Source: Gracilaria gracilis (Eukaryota > Rhodophyta > Florideophyceae > Gracilariales > Gracilariaceae). From it: a DNA stretch of 64,000 nt. This document shows, piece after piece, positions 11,001 through 22,769 of this stretch (positions are counted from its first letter, which is position 1; the number at the start of each line of letters is the position of its first letter). The notes beneath the pieces are model-generated. The model was not told the origin of the DNA, searched no databases, and saw nothing but the letters and a program-made list of their open reading frames with translations. The position numbers and the translations under genes were made by a program. The stretch covers positions 248,001 through 312,000 of the forward strand of contig JARGSG010000196.1 of the NCBI GenBank assembly GCA_030374805.1. The letters run 5' to 3'.

Positions 11001-11918
11001 AGATGCGTTCATGTTGCTCACCCATCTCAACTACGACAGTTTAGGATTCCATAGCAATTGTCTTGAAGGAACCGTCTGCGACGGGTAAGAGCTTATGGCG
11101 CCTCTCCTTGCCTGGGTTCCATAATACTCTTTGCGGATGAAAAAATAGTCCCCTTTCTTAAGCGCGGGCAGTCTCCGAGGGTCTCGTTCATTGAAGTCAC
11201 ACTTATATGTGGCTTGTGACGGGGCCATTGATCGTTGTGCTTCAGGAACCAGCTTGGTAAGGCATTTCTTCCAGGTTTCCCTGTATGCTTATGTCGAAGG
11301 AAATTGATCCAGCGTTAGCTGTGCTTCGAGCGCCACGGGCGGTGGGGTACGAGACAGAACCAATTCAAATGGAGTCAATCCCCTAGTACGGTGTATTTGA
11401 GTTTTGTATGCGAGTGTCAGCGCATCAGCGAACAGGTCCCACGTGGCGGAGTGATCAACCACTTATGAACGGAGTGCTGCTAACAGCGTCCGGTTAAACC
11501 GCTCGGCCTGCCGCCCGTTACACTGGGGGTGGTAGGTTGTCTTGAAGAGATTCTTGACATCCAGAACGCTGCATACATCCCTGAAGAACCGGGAGGCAAA
11601 CTGTTTCCCGTTTTCGGAGAGTAGATTCACCGGGGGACCATAGACCAGTGCCCAATGGGTGACGAATGCTTGAGCCACAGTCAACAACGTGACTATTTGT
11701 AGTGGTACGATACGAACGAGCTTCGAAAACCGATCCGTGATCACGAGTAGAAACTTGTTACGGCGCTTAGTAGCAAGGAACGGTCCCAAGATATCGATGG
11801 CTACGAATTCCAGGGGCGCCCTTGCGGGGAGGAGCTTCAACTTCGTCGCATGGCGGCGGAGCTTCAGGTGATTCCGATCACACTCGGGGCAGAAACGCAC
11901 AGTTCCATAGCAATCCAC
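11001..11918 (-). pseudogene. gypsy B integrase, second catalytic Asp replaced by Glu
   Basis: The frame 11918-11463 contains the zinc-finger end (FCPEC), then FVAIDILGPF with the first catalytic Asp, ITDRFSKLVR, NLLSENGKQF and AERFNRTLL. The second acidic position is Glu instead of Asp (SENG for SDNG). The third, Glu, is kept. The frame stops at 11463. The C-terminal domain is found lower down in other frames: KKGDYFFIRKE at 11228-11031, then the SH3-like part ending ERISLDRVAF near 10985-11060. Truncation plus the Asp to Glu change make activity unlikely. Confidence 0.75.
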
Positions 11919-11919
11919 A

Positions 11920-12653
11920 TCAATTGCTAGCCAGTTGAACCACTAAGTTTAGCATAGTTTGATAGTGTAACAACCGAGTTTTTAGGGCGTGTGGCACCAC
12001 TACTTGTGGGTTTCCAGTTACCATGCGAACGAGATATCCAATATCATTCACCTCAAAGAGGAGGTCAGCTCCTCCATTGAGTTGAGCCCTGATCTTCGTG
12101 CAGTAAGGATCCCCAAACTGTTCCCTGACCATCTCTTCCGTTGTGACGGGTACGAAGTTCCCTGGTAGGGGGTTGCACTTTCGCCAAAAGCGAGTAGTTC
12201 ATCCAGTTCCTGGTCAAAATCCAGTTTATCTGACCAATCCTTTTCGATATCATCCAGTTCACTTACTGTGTAGTCATCAGCCGCAAAGCAGGGTATTTAC
12301 TCGTCATGGACGGCTTAAGCTTCCCCTGTGGTGGGTAGGCGAGAAAGGGCGTCGGCTTGTGTATTGTTGGTGCCCGTCTTGTAGGCGACGTTGAAGTCGA
12401 AATCTGCAAGACGCAGTCTGCAGCACATTACGTGGCTAAAAGGCTCTGATACGGAGAATAGCCATCTCAATGATAAGTGATAAACGTTGAAATGAGCACC
12501 CATAAGGTAGGGGCGTAATGTGCATAGTGCCCACACTACGGCAAGACATTTTTTCTTCGAGACGGGGTAATTCTTCTCATCACGTTCAACGAACGGGACC
12601 AGTATCGAATGAGCTTGCTTTCTTCCTCTGGGGTGGTTTGAAACAAGGTACAA
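11920..12653 (-). pseudogene. gypsy B RNase H and zinc-finger linker
   Basis: The frame 12653-12315 covers RNase H: KKCLAVVWALCTLRPYLMG, LSLRWLFSVSEP (TDHxxLRWL expected; the TDH is gone) and NTQADALSRLP. The frame 12132-11920 continues with REQFGDPYCTKIRAQLNGG, the linker to the integrase zinc finger. A stop and frame change near 12262-12315 separate the two. Confidence 0.7.
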
Positions 12654-12712
12654 CCTACCTGGTAGTCTCTAGAATCGGTGTCCACGGTATTTGAAAGTCC
12701 AGGTTCCGGTAG

Positions 12713-14017
12713 TTACAACACTGGTGCCGAGGTTACAGCCTCTTTGAGAGAGTTAAAGGCTTCCGTCTGAGTAGGCGTGAATGGTTCCAGCTTAGGTGGG
12801 TGACCCTTCGGCAGAAGCGCGTTTAGAAGTGCCTCGGTGTTCGCGAAATTGGGAATAAACCGTCCATAGACGCAGACTATTCCTAAAAAGAATCTCAGTA
12901 CAGTGTGGGTAGTCGGTTCTGTGGCCTGTCTCAGCGACGTCACACGAGCTTCCTTGATCATGACACTTCCTGAACGGATTATGTGACCCAGGTACATGAC
13001 AGTCCCTGTGAAGAATTTGCATTTCCTCAGCTTCAGTGTCACTCCAGCATCCTGTAACGTGGTCATTATATCTCTCACATGTGTGAGGTGATCATCCAGA
13101 TTATCTGAGAATACGATGATGTCTTCAAGGTACACGAGACAAGTACGAAACTTAAAGCGGGCCAGTAGGATATCAATAGCATACTAAAAAGTAGCGGGGT
13201 CATTGGTTAAACCAAAGGCAATCCATTTGAAACGGTAGAGGCCGGAATGGCGGACAAACGCTGTCTTGTTCCGATTTTGCTTCCTCACTGGCATCTGCCA
13301 GCATCCCCAATTATCATTTAATGCCGTGAATACGGTAGTATTTCCGAGAGAAGCGATATATTCATCCCTACGTGGAACAGGGTACACGTCCTTGACGATA
13401 ACAGCGTTTAGACGACGATAGTCGATGCAAAAGCGCCAGGAACCATCCGGTTTTGGATTTAGTACCTTTGGTGATGCCCACGGCGAATGTTCCGGTTCTA
13501 TAAATCCTGCACGGAGCATCTTGTCCATCTGAAATTGCTCGTCTTCTCTGGCCCTGGGCTCTGCCCTGTACGGATGTTGGGCTACTGGCCGAGAGTTCGG
13601 AAGGAGATCAATCCGGTGTTCCGTGGTATTTTTCTCTCCGAGAGAACCACTCAACATTGTGGTGAATTCACGAAGCATATCACGCAGTCTTTCACGGTTT
13701 GTCTCCGGAATATGTCCAAGGTCGAGTTCTTTTAATTCCTTCACTGGGTCCAATTGGTCGTAGCTCGTCGGGCCGCGTGTCTTCTCCGTCTTAGCAGGGG
13801 ACTGACCGGAAGGACTCGGCGTTGGAGGCGATTGAGATACAGACTTTTCCCCCTCTTTAGAGTGAACGATTCCGAGCACGTCGGCACCAGTCATCTTTAT
13901 AGGTACCAACGCTGTTGGATGCCGCACAATCGAGCCAATCACTTCGTTCTTCACCAGGGACTGGGCTGTTTTGCCAAAATTGGCTATCGACACGTAAAAC
14001 GGATTATCTGGTTCCAC
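12713..14017 (-). pseudogene. gypsy B reverse transcriptase, catalytic residues changed
   Basis: The frame 14017-13184 gives the N-terminal RT: GPTSYDQLDPVKEL, FIEPEHSPWASPKVLNPKPDGSWRF broken only by spelling changes, CIDYRRLNAV, then FTALNDNWGCWQMPV. The first catalytic Asp (TALD...GYWQ in relatives) is Asn. After a stop near 13184 the frame 13135-12713 supplies VYLEDIIVFSD, where YxDD reads YLED, and the thumb (VMYLGHIIRSGSV, FLGIVCVYGRFIPNF). Two of the three catalytic Asp are thus replaced, so RT is dead independently of the stop. Confidence 0.8.
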
Positions 14018-14074
14018 TTGAACGGCTCCATTAGCAATGGCGAGAGTTTATTCGTCATACAACGATGGCAATGG

Positions 14075-14578
14075 CTAGACGAATCGTAAGCCAGGTTGAC
14101 GGGAATTCACGTGTACCCAGACTTGAGACTCTGGAGGCACGCGTGTCGTGGAGGCTCCACGAAGCTTCGCAGATTCCTGAGAACTCGGTGGTGCTTCCTG
14201 TGCCGCAGGAAGAGGTACATGCTTCTTGGAAGCATGCCTCAAAGGACGACGAAAAATTGGCACGGACGAGCCATCTTCGATTTCAACCCGCCTCTGGTGG
14301 GGCCTAATGGCATCGACGAAGCCGTCGCAGAAGTCACAGCCCAAAATGACTGGGGAGACCAGAGACCGAAAAACGACAAATTATAGCTTCACCACGCATG
14401 AGCCTAAGCGGATTACCAACTCAATGTATCCTACTGCTGACAACGGGTTGTTATTCGCGTCAGCGACGTCAGGAATGTCGCCACGGCCAATGTGTGACCG
14501 CAAGGCGGGTGGCAAAGCTGTCTCAATGATGAAGTTTGGACCTGCGCCTGTATCTAAGACAGTGTGATAACGCACCAT
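14075..14578 (-). pseudogene. gypsy B aspartic protease
   Basis: VLDTGAGPNFIIE at the start of the frame 14578-14381 carries the catalytic DTGA; VADANNNPLSAVG follows as in element A. The flap part (MGCDFCDGFVDAIRPHQRR) is in a second frame, 14344-14075. One indel splits the domain near 14345-14380. Confidence 0.75.
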
Positions 14579-16260
14579 AAACTGGGGTCAAAGGCCAAGG
14601 TCGGCATAGACCTTGTAATCGCGCTTGGCCATCACCATAACTCTATCCGGGAATCGATTATTTATTACCGATATCCACGGTCGAAGAAGAACACCAAGGT
14701 GCTCTGAGTTCACCTTATCGACGGCCTGTTTCCTTGAGAGGATTCGGACCTGAGAGCGAAGCAGGGACGCCTCGGGCACCTTTACCCTCAACTCTGAGGG
14801 CGCCTCTCCAAGAGAGAAGAATCCCACAGTTAGTTTTTCTGAGCAGATTTCTCCTGAAGCAACTGTGGAAGGCCTTGTTCAGGGGCACCGAGTAATCGGT
14901 TTTCGTTTCGCCGGGGCGTTGTTTGGTGTCCTTCAGAGCAAGAATTGCCGACTGAATAGCGGTTCTAGTAGCCTAGGGCCTCAGTAGGTGCTGAACTGCT
15001 TCAGGCGAGCAGGTGGACACTCCTTCAGAGGCACCCGATGTACCACTTACAGATTTGTATCGATCTTCCGAGAGTCCGCGTAGAAAATAGTGCAAAGCAA
15101 CAAACGCCTGTTCTTCATTCATCCCAATGATGTCGGCCTCTGCTACAAAGCGTCATATAAAACCCAACACCATGATGGGATCATCACCTGTAAGCTGTTG
15201 ATTACGGAGCAAAAGCTGCATCCGGTTGATACAGTCTTTGACCTTCCCCGTCCCTCAGGGAGTCCTATCCAGTAAGCAGCCCTCCAAACGGTAATACCGG
15301 TACGGCAACAGCTCCTTGTAAAGCATATTGATAGGCTTCAACTTCTTTAATCTAGAGTGCTCCCTTCCTTCGAGCTGGCACGTATTCTACCTTGGGTGGC
15401 TCATGGCGGCTTTGAATGTGATGAAAGGTCACGAGGGGCTTCTTCTACCATCCATTCGGACAAGTCAGACACAGGTAACCAGTGCGAAGAAGGAGAAGAT
15501 GCTGAGGAATCATAGTCATAGTTCTTCTGCTCTTGGCACGCTTTGGATCCACCGACCTTTTTGTGACGGTGTGAGACAGCAATTGGCTCAGCTGGGCGAT
15601 TGGCTTCTACAAGGACGACTTGTCCCGCAGTTTCCAAACTGGCGCAGAAGCGAGTAAACGTCTCAGCGACGTTCTCCACGAAATTATTCGGTCCTTCAAA
15701 AGCTTCCAAGAGAGAGTTGAAATCACCACGCAGTACGCGGAGATTTTCAAAAGAGTGCTGCAAAGCAGTTTAATCCACCTTCTTTCGAAGTAGAGACAGC
15801 TCCTTAGCAAGGGGTAGCGTACGCAGCCTGCAGAACGCAGAGCTGCTCTTCCACAGTTAAACTGGGAATGTCGTTGGTAGCTAACCTCGAAGATGGCTCT
15901 TCTCTGGCAGGGCCAGAGGGAGCCGTTCCCCCAATGGAAAGAGCGGGACCAGCAATGGCAGAAGCCGTTCCATGCCCTCGATGAGGGTCAATCAACTACG
16001 TGGGCGGAAGTTGTGGTTGTCGGCACAGCTTCAGTAGCCGATATTCGTTCGGTAGGAGAACAGGAACGGGTGGGGATCCACGACGAGAGTGGCGGGTCCG
16101 ATCTTCCAGTCTGACTGCGCGTCATGACCAAAACAACCATATAACGGGATGAATTGACATCCAATGAGCTGAGACTTCCAGTAAACCTCTTAAAGGAGAC
16201 AGAAACAAAAAAAATCGACCTCGAAACGATTGAATCACTAGTATATCTTTCGACAAAACC
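14579..16260 (-). pseudogene. gypsy B gag remnants
   Basis: Only short minus-strand frames remain (14588-14827, 15401-15763, 15607-15810, 15804-15995, 15988-16263). 15763-15401 resembles the middle of element A gag (LRVLRGDFNSLLEAFEG, ENVAETFTRF against the A frame near 6400-6270). No zinc knuckle could be read. Identification rests on position between primer site and protease and similarity to A. Confidence 0.5.
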
Positions 16261-16267
16261 CAAACGA

Positions 16268-16285
16268 TTCTAGGCTGGGAGACCA
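16268..16285 (-). promoter_or_regulatory. primer binding site, gypsy B
   Basis: Minus strand TGGTCTCCCAGCCTAGAA, two bases inside the LTR end. Same class as in A, C and D. Confidence 0.75.
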
Positions 16286-16287
16286 CT

Positions 16288-17140
16288 TGTAGTGCAACGC
16301 CTTTGGCGGGAAAAGCGCAAACACACGAAGACTTTCAGAATCTTCCCCTCAGTGAGGTAGCACAGCGAACGGAGCACTCTCAGAATGAAACATTTAAGCC
16401 GGGTTTTAAATCCGAGGTCAAACCGTCATGCCAGGCGTCGGAGTGTTGATGTCAGGCAGTAGTCGGTAGAGACCCACGTATTCAAACGGTCACGAGATGA
16501 GTCCTCGAAAGAGAGTAGCTCGACAACGACAAGGTTTCGGAAACGGGCCACTGAGAACAGGACAAAGAGGAAAACCAAAAAAGGGGAGAAAGCAAACCAC
16601 CAGAGTGGGGAAAAGAGAGAGAATAAACCAAACCCAATACAGGGGCGAGTAAACGACAGTAGGTCGAAACGAGACACACAAATAGTGGTTATACTCTGAG
16701 CGCCACAAGGGCGGGTAAGTATACGTGAACAACGCAGTCGTCACTCCAATTGGAGGTGAACAATCCGCAATGGCGTGATAGTTAGAGCCAGAAGCCCTTG
16801 CCTGACAAGGGGCGATTTACTTGGGGGAGCGATGCTCAACCCTCTAAGTACTGAGCTCGGCGCACCACTGACAGTGGGTGCGCCGGGCAAAATAATCTAT
16901 ACAATATCTAAGTAAATAGAGCAATTCAGGATGCACTGTCTCCGTCAAATCCGTGGTACACGTGTGCTACTCACACTCGCTAAGCGGTGCCTCGAGCCAT
17001 GCAATCCACGTGTACATCTGTGGAAATTACCTCAGCGAGGCGACACGCTAATAGCGGTGTAGCTCATTTATATCTACTAACGCAGGATGCGGAAATTAAC
17101 TAAAGTCCTTCAAATCGCCTCCAAGGAGTGTTGTCCTTCA
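16288..17140 (-). repeat. 5' LTR of gypsy B
   Basis: 853 bp; on the minus strand starts TGAAGGACAACACTCC and ends CACTACA. Boundaries were set by where similarity to 6948-7845 stops on each side. No purine tract lies outside its high-coordinate end, as expected of an outer LTR. Confidence 0.7.
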
Positions 17141-19207
17141 CAACGCTCTCTATGATATTACGTTCCACAACGTTCCTCTCTTCTTTATTCTCTGCCACAC
17201 CTCCGTACTTATTCAGTACTGAAACGTGACATGTAGGGTGTACACTTTTTCATTCGTGTGGCATACGTATTTCGTACGATCTTGCCCGTGCTTTCACTTT
17301 CTTCACTGTGTAAGGACCACGTTGTTTTGGGGATGGCTTCTCTATCTTGCTTTGTTTGAGGTGTATATTCTTGGTTTCTATTGAAACCTTACCGCATGCT
17401 CAAAAATTCGTTTCCTTTCGTTCAATGCTACTCTTGTCTATCATCTTTGCATCGATAAGTTCAGAAGTTACCTTTGAGAGCTCTATCACATATATCAAGT
17501 TGCCTATGAAGTTCTCTGTGCCATCAATTGATATTTCTACTGTGTCGGGATGTAGAAATTTTGATATGCTTCTCGGGGGATGCCCATACTCCAAATAAAA
17601 CTGTTTTTTATTCCTGAAGGTTTTGGTTTGCTGGCTGTCATCAAACTCATTACCGGCGAGATATGAATCTTCATAGTTATGTTTGTCGCAATCACCTATA
17701 CTTTTTCGTGCGTCCATATTTGATGTTTGAAGAAAACACTAGTGGCATCCCTGGAGTTGAAGTTCGACTTTTTGGGAATATATTGTATTCTTTAGACAAC
17801 TTCTCTACGGCAACGAGGTTGGAGCACGGTTTTTTTCGGTTGTCGGGATTTGGTCTCCGGTACTAAGGCTGCAAGCAACGCGTTCGGCTCCAAGAGGTAC
17901 GACACGGCGGCCGCCCTGGACCCTGCCTAGCTAGGAGAATAAGATTATATTAGGTCCAGGAGACGCTCAGACTTCCTGACCCGCCGTCAAATGGATCAGT
18001 ATACAGCAAAACCACATGAATTTCTCAAATTTATTGGTACTAAGTGGGTTACTCTCGTTGCGACCTGCACACGAGCTTGGCCTGGCCCTTTCCTAAGCTC
18101 TACTTTTCGGCTGACGAACATTTGGTGGAGCGGATGAAAACTACAGGCAATCGGAAGCGGCGCACGGTTGCAATATATCCACTCTGCTTTGCCACCGATT
18201 GTACTTTTGGGCCTTTCAATTTGAATTTTTTCAACGGTTAAGTAGGTTTGACTGTGCATCGCCACTGCTTTTCATTTTTTTCAATGTTTTGTAATTGTGC
18301 AGTCATTGCTGTGCACTATTACTCTGCAGCAGCAGCCAAGTAGCACCGAGCTTCTCTGCTGCTTCTACTCAGCTGCTGCGGCTCCTGCTCATCAGCAGCA
18401 GCCAATCAGCAGCAAGCTTTGCTGCTGCTGCTGCTGCCGCTGCTGCTGCCGCTGCTGCTGTTGCCGCTGCTGCTGCTGAAAAATCATTGCAGTGTCCGAA
18501 ATTGCTCCTACTCGGGCGCAATTACTCGCCATTGGCGACCCCTTGCAGGCCGCTTTCTTCCCGCCGTCACCTCCGCCCACCTCCCCTTCCCCTGCTCCTA
18601 CCTCCGGCAATCCTTAGGAAGACGGGTGATTGCAACATTTTATTGCAACATTTTTTGTCATTTCTGTCGACCATTTACAGAACTCTGGCACATATCGCTT
18701 ATTTTTGGTGAAACCCGTAGTTTTGAGGTTTCGAAACTTGCAAAACATACTAAACGTGAAGTGCCAAAAACAGAGAACTAGAATATTGTAATGACCAGTC
18801 TATTAGAAATCAATATAAATAATCATGTAATGTAGCTCGCAGTAGTTTTCAATTCTAAAAGTGAGAAGCAATGAAAGACTTTTGGGCGAAAACGAAACCA
18901 TGATTTCGCCCAATTGGACAGTTTCTCGGCTTTCTAAGAGGGCGAAATCTTGGCTTTTGTTAGGCTTTTGGACATGTTCTATTTAATTTGTGACGTACAA
19001 TTTTTTCCATATAAACAGCTGAAGTAACATGTATTGTGGCCTATTTTATCAATAAATATTCGACGAATTTTGTTTCCCGAAAACAGAATACTGTTTTTGA
19101 AAAACATGATGTGTTTTTTATTACCATACTGTACAAGAAAAGGGGCTGTTGTAGGAACCAACAAACACGTGGAGCAATAAATATATATCAATAGCTCTGT
19201 TTATTAC
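17141..19207. other. AT-rich spacer between gypsy B and gypsy C
   Basis: No gene is convincing. A minus-strand frame at 17717-17400 (105 aa) is unrecognised. Below it, the minus strand near 17290-17340 encodes KQRGPYTVKKV, which resembles an integrase C-terminal barrel and may be a retroelement scrap. 18295-18480 is dominated by a GCT/GCA repeat. 18700-19207 is AT-rich with nothing readable. Confidence 0.5.
18419..18479. repeat. (GCT)n trinucleotide microsatellite
   Basis: About 20 GCT units with occasional GCC and GTT interruptions. Shorter GCT/CAG runs precede it from 18325. The poly-Leu, poly-Ala and poly-Gln frames it creates on both strands are by-products and have no start or domain context. 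Confidence 0.9.
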
Positions 19208-19703
19208 TTTCGTACGAATACCGATGAGTTGTATGGTCCGCCTGAGTAGGGAGCGTGCGAAGGCTCAACCCAAATTGGGAGAAACACACAAACCAGATTG
19301 TAGTAGGGCACCTGAAACCGGCAGGGGCAAACGGTGAGGCCACTACTCTGAACCGTGTAGGTGTACGGCCGCAGACGTCGACGCGCAATAAAACCTGAAT
19401 GGACCAGAGTAGAAATTGACCAAAGTGGTAAGGATAATACTCCAGTGGTGCCTGACTTTACAATACCCGAGAGGGAGGGCGCAGTGAACCGCAATATATA
19501 CAAGGTGCACCAACGCCGATCTGCTGTGCGGGCATGAAGACATCGGCTGCGCCCATGATCTACTGTCATGCGCCAGTAATGTTGAACTAAACTACCCCTA
19601 CATGGGTAGAAAGTAAACTAGAAATTACCAATTGGGTGATGTGCAGCCAGCAGGGCAGGGTAGCCCACGTGACACTAACCCACTAAGGTCGCATTGTACT
19701 ACA
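19208..19703 (-). repeat. 3' LTR of gypsy C
   Basis: Minus strand starts TGTAGTAC and ends near ...GTACGAAA; the terminal CA is mutated to AA on this side. It aligns with 28859-29356 from the CGTACGAATACCGATGAG end to GTACTACA. Many substitutions and small indels separate the two copies, so insertion is old. Confidence 0.8.
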
Positions 19704-20280
19704 GACCCCGTTCCTACCCTGAACCACGCCCACGGGGCTCCTAGATCCCCTCACCGAACGTGGTTGCATTGTCATACTAACCTGGGTCTCTGCACATCGC
19801 ATTGGTTGCCTCGCGATATGCATTGCGCTCGTACCACAATGGGGAGCGCTTCTTTGTACCATCGTGGTGGGCACCATTTTCAATTTGGTACGGACAACGT
19901 CTGTTTGCATCACCTTCATAGACTTCGAAAACCAGTTCGGATTGTGCTCTAGACATCTGCTGGTAAACGGCAACTTGGCTGCAACCATTTTGACCGCATT
20001 AGGTTTCTTGACAGACCACTCGGGTTTACCCGCCCAAAAACTAATGCAGATTTACACACCTTCCGGGTACCACGATCCCTTAAGGGCTTCAGAATTTTGA
20101 TATCGGTGTAGCCTTCGCGAGTTGCTCACCTCTCTCGGCAGACGGCACCCTCCGGGTTCGTGCGACTACCAATTTGTACATGACTAACAGATGAGCCGAC
20201 CTGTTTCCTTTAGGGTTTTTGCGATCCGGGCCAAATGGGGGACACTGTACCTCGTTGCTTCCCAGTGAGACAAAATGATG

Positions 20281-20660
20281 TTCCTTGGAGGTCCATTGGA
20301 TGTTCGATATTGGACATCTAAAGTGCATCTTATGCATATCCGACAGACATCCTGAATGTCCTTCAGATATCCAAAAGATGTCTATAAGATGTCCTAGAGA
20401 TGAGCGTAAAAGATATGCATTGGATGTCCTAGATATGTCCACCAGATGTACGTCGGATGTGCAATAATATGTCCGTTGGATGTTCTGATTTTCTGGTAGA
20501 TCCAACGGGTATGTTTTAGATATTCGATGAGCATCTCATGTACATCTTATTGCACATCTGTGGTACATCCAAAGTGCATCTTTTACGGACATCCATAGAA
20601 CATCTTTGGTGTGTCTGACGTACATCCATAAAATCCGGTGCGCATCCAAGGTACATCACC
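20281..20660. repeat. Strand-switching array of ggatgt-like repeats forming a long imperfect hairpin
   Basis: Degenerate units of about 10-14 bp built around GATGTCC / GGATGT. In 20281-20480 most units read GATGT on the plus strand; from 20500 to 20660 they read ACATC, so the array flips orientation. At the turning point a perfect inverted pair, CCGTTGGAT (20473-20481) and ATCCAACGG (20500-20508), encloses an 18-nt loop. It sits inside the 3' region of gypsy C. Confidence 0.7.
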
Positions 20661-21675
20661 GTGGTTCACTGGGGTTTCTTAGAAGCTATACCTCGGAGGT
20701 GTCTATTCCCGCCGCTGAGAGTTGCAGAGTATGGCATGGTGCAAGAGACGGACGATTCCCAACCGGTAAACTTTGCCGCCGTGAGCGATGAGCTCGGCGC
20801 TTCATTCAATACCCCTGAGGTGTATGGATGCCCGCTTCGGTTCGCCTCTGCAGTGCACTGCCACTTAGGCTCCCAGATTCATTTGCCCCCAACCACCGTC
20901 AGTGTCTATCATCCATGACGATCGCGAAATTTTAACGTGGTCAAAATATTGATATAAACCTCAGGGAATCATGTCTGTTCTGTCTTCAAATAATACCACT
21001 TAGGTACCGTTCGCTTTCTTTCCCCATACGGATACAAACTTTTATGATAAGCAGGAAAACTTGCTCCCTTCTAGACAGTCCGAGATATGTTCCTTTCCGT
21101 TTTGGCCTCGCTGCCACCCCTGTAGTTGTCTCCTTCCTCCCTCGATGGTTGCGGTATCACAATATAAGTCCTGACATATGCCATTAATTTGGCATCTGTG
21201 CCCTTCGTTACTATTGTGGCCGATTTTGTTGTTCCATAGAGGTTCTCGATTGTATTATACAAATCCATGTCATGCGTTTTCCCTGATTTCCATAACATTG
21301 AAACACCTTCAAGGTTTCCATCGTACAATAAAGGACTGCACAGCATTAATAGTCCCTCTCACGCAGTTGCATGCTCCACCTCTAAGGTTCATACCACAGA
21401 CTGCATCAGTCCCCATGGTTGTCGCTCTTCATAACTACAAAGTTTTGGTTCTTCACAACGACTATCGAGGTGACGCAATCATCAAACGTATCTCCACTGC
21501 CATACACACTTCAAACCAAATTGGTAGACCTTGCGGTTGCACTTTCGCGGGAAGTGAGCGTCGCGTAGTGCCGATTTGATTTGGTCATTTGGTGCGTGCC
21601 ATGTGCTGACTCGCGAGTGCCAGCAATGTCCCTGTATGATTCTTCCTAATCTCTTCGCGGGCGTACGGGCGAGCG

Positions 21676-21900
21676 CTGCACGAGACCCATGAGGTTACTT
21701 GCAAGGCAAATCAAAAAAATGCACGCCGAGGTTACCCCTCCAAACAGTATCAAAAACGCCAAAACACCTTTTGCTCTGCATTTCGCGAACCAAGCTGTTT
21801 GAGAGACTGAGAATGACGGATTCGGGAGAGCGGTACGGACAAAATATATAGATTTTTTGACCACGCCAGTGCGCGCTCCGTATACACAATAGTGTAAATC
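21676..21900 (+). repeat. Dispersed module shared with the 3' region of gypsy D
   Basis: The stretch with ACTTGCAAGGCAAATCA, GGTTACCCCTCC, TATCAAAAACGCC and CGGACAAAATATATAGA recurs, diverged, at 40538-40620 and 41453-41545. It has the same plus-strand direction at both places, although gypsy C and D have opposite orientations. It is therefore a separate repeat and not gypsy sequence. No coding potential is evident. Confidence 0.5.
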
Positions 21901-22769
21901 GAATCGGTTACTCAGCATGGCGTGCTGCTGGTCTGGCGTGCTGCGCTCGTTTGTAAAGAACCATAATTCTTTGACTTTCACCACTTATCTTTGCCAGTGT
22001 CCACGGACTGCGCGTGCCGTCAAAGTGCGCGCGTGCGTGCCGCGTGCCAGCTGGAGCGTCGAAACGACGCTGAGGCGCGTAGCATATATACCGTCGGGCT
22101 TCATTCGGTACGTCACGGCGACTTGCTTTCTATTCAGGTACAAACCGTTGTGGGTTTATTCATAGCTCCCAACTCCATCATTCCCAGTTGGTCTTAGCTC
22201 CTGCATTAAATTTATCCAGTTTGATGTTACTTCTGGCTTCCAGTTACGTTGCAGTTAGCTTCAATTACCATATGGTTGCGGTGCGTGGCGAGAGAGAAAG
22301 CGCGAAAATAGCCTCCTCGCTTTCTAAGAGCTACGCATCACCTATAATAATCTATACATCTTCAGGCATATCTCCGCTTCTCTTCCTGCAGTAGCTTACC
22401 CAAAAGTGGTGCGGAATGGTTGAGGGTAGCTCGGCGGTATCACCGTCGTCTCCCCAGCCCTACCACCGTATTGTATACTTTAGACCATCTTGGGTTTGGC
22501 CGTGGGCGAGCAGGCGTTCCACCGGGAATTCGTTTGAAACCTGAGACGGTACATATTCACCATTTTGGTGTGCATGAGCCGTTGCTGCGTCCACACCTTG
22601 AAGGGTTCACTGCCTCTCGAGGAGGAGCGATGGCAATCCTCGTGGGTAGAACAAAGTCAGGGTCGCCACCCTGCTCGTCATCATTAACGTCAAGTGGTGT
22701 TTCTTACTCTCCAGTCCCAACCCTCAGAGCAATTGCTCGTAGATCTCGTGACGACTCTCCTCGCTCTCT

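Larger units (their letters stand above)
7846..17140 (-). mobile_element. Ty3/gypsy element B (decayed)
   Basis: Second minus-strand gypsy element. 5' LTR 16288-17140, primer binding site 16268-16285, gag remnants 16.2-14.6 kb, protease 14.58-14.08 kb, RT 14.0-12.7 kb, RNase H 12.65-11.9 kb, integrase 11.92-11.0 kb, then a 3 kb 3' region down to the shared LTR at 6948-7845. The 3' region is interrupted by the solo LTR 9663-10177. Frameshifts, stops and catalytic substitutions make it non-autonomous. Confidence 0.8.

Noticed and set aside
18295..18711. Poly-Ala, poly-Leu and poly-Gln frames
   Set aside because: Produced by the (GCT)n microsatellite; open on both strands with no start context.
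20089..20505. 138-residue minus frame across the repeat array
   Set aside because: The peptide repeats mirror the DNA repeats (HLVDISR, GHLIDIFW and so on) and have no domain.
20281..20660. Regular short repeats resembling a CRISPR array
   Set aside because: Units are 10-14 bp, degenerate, without spacers of constant size, and they flip orientation; the window is eukaryotic.
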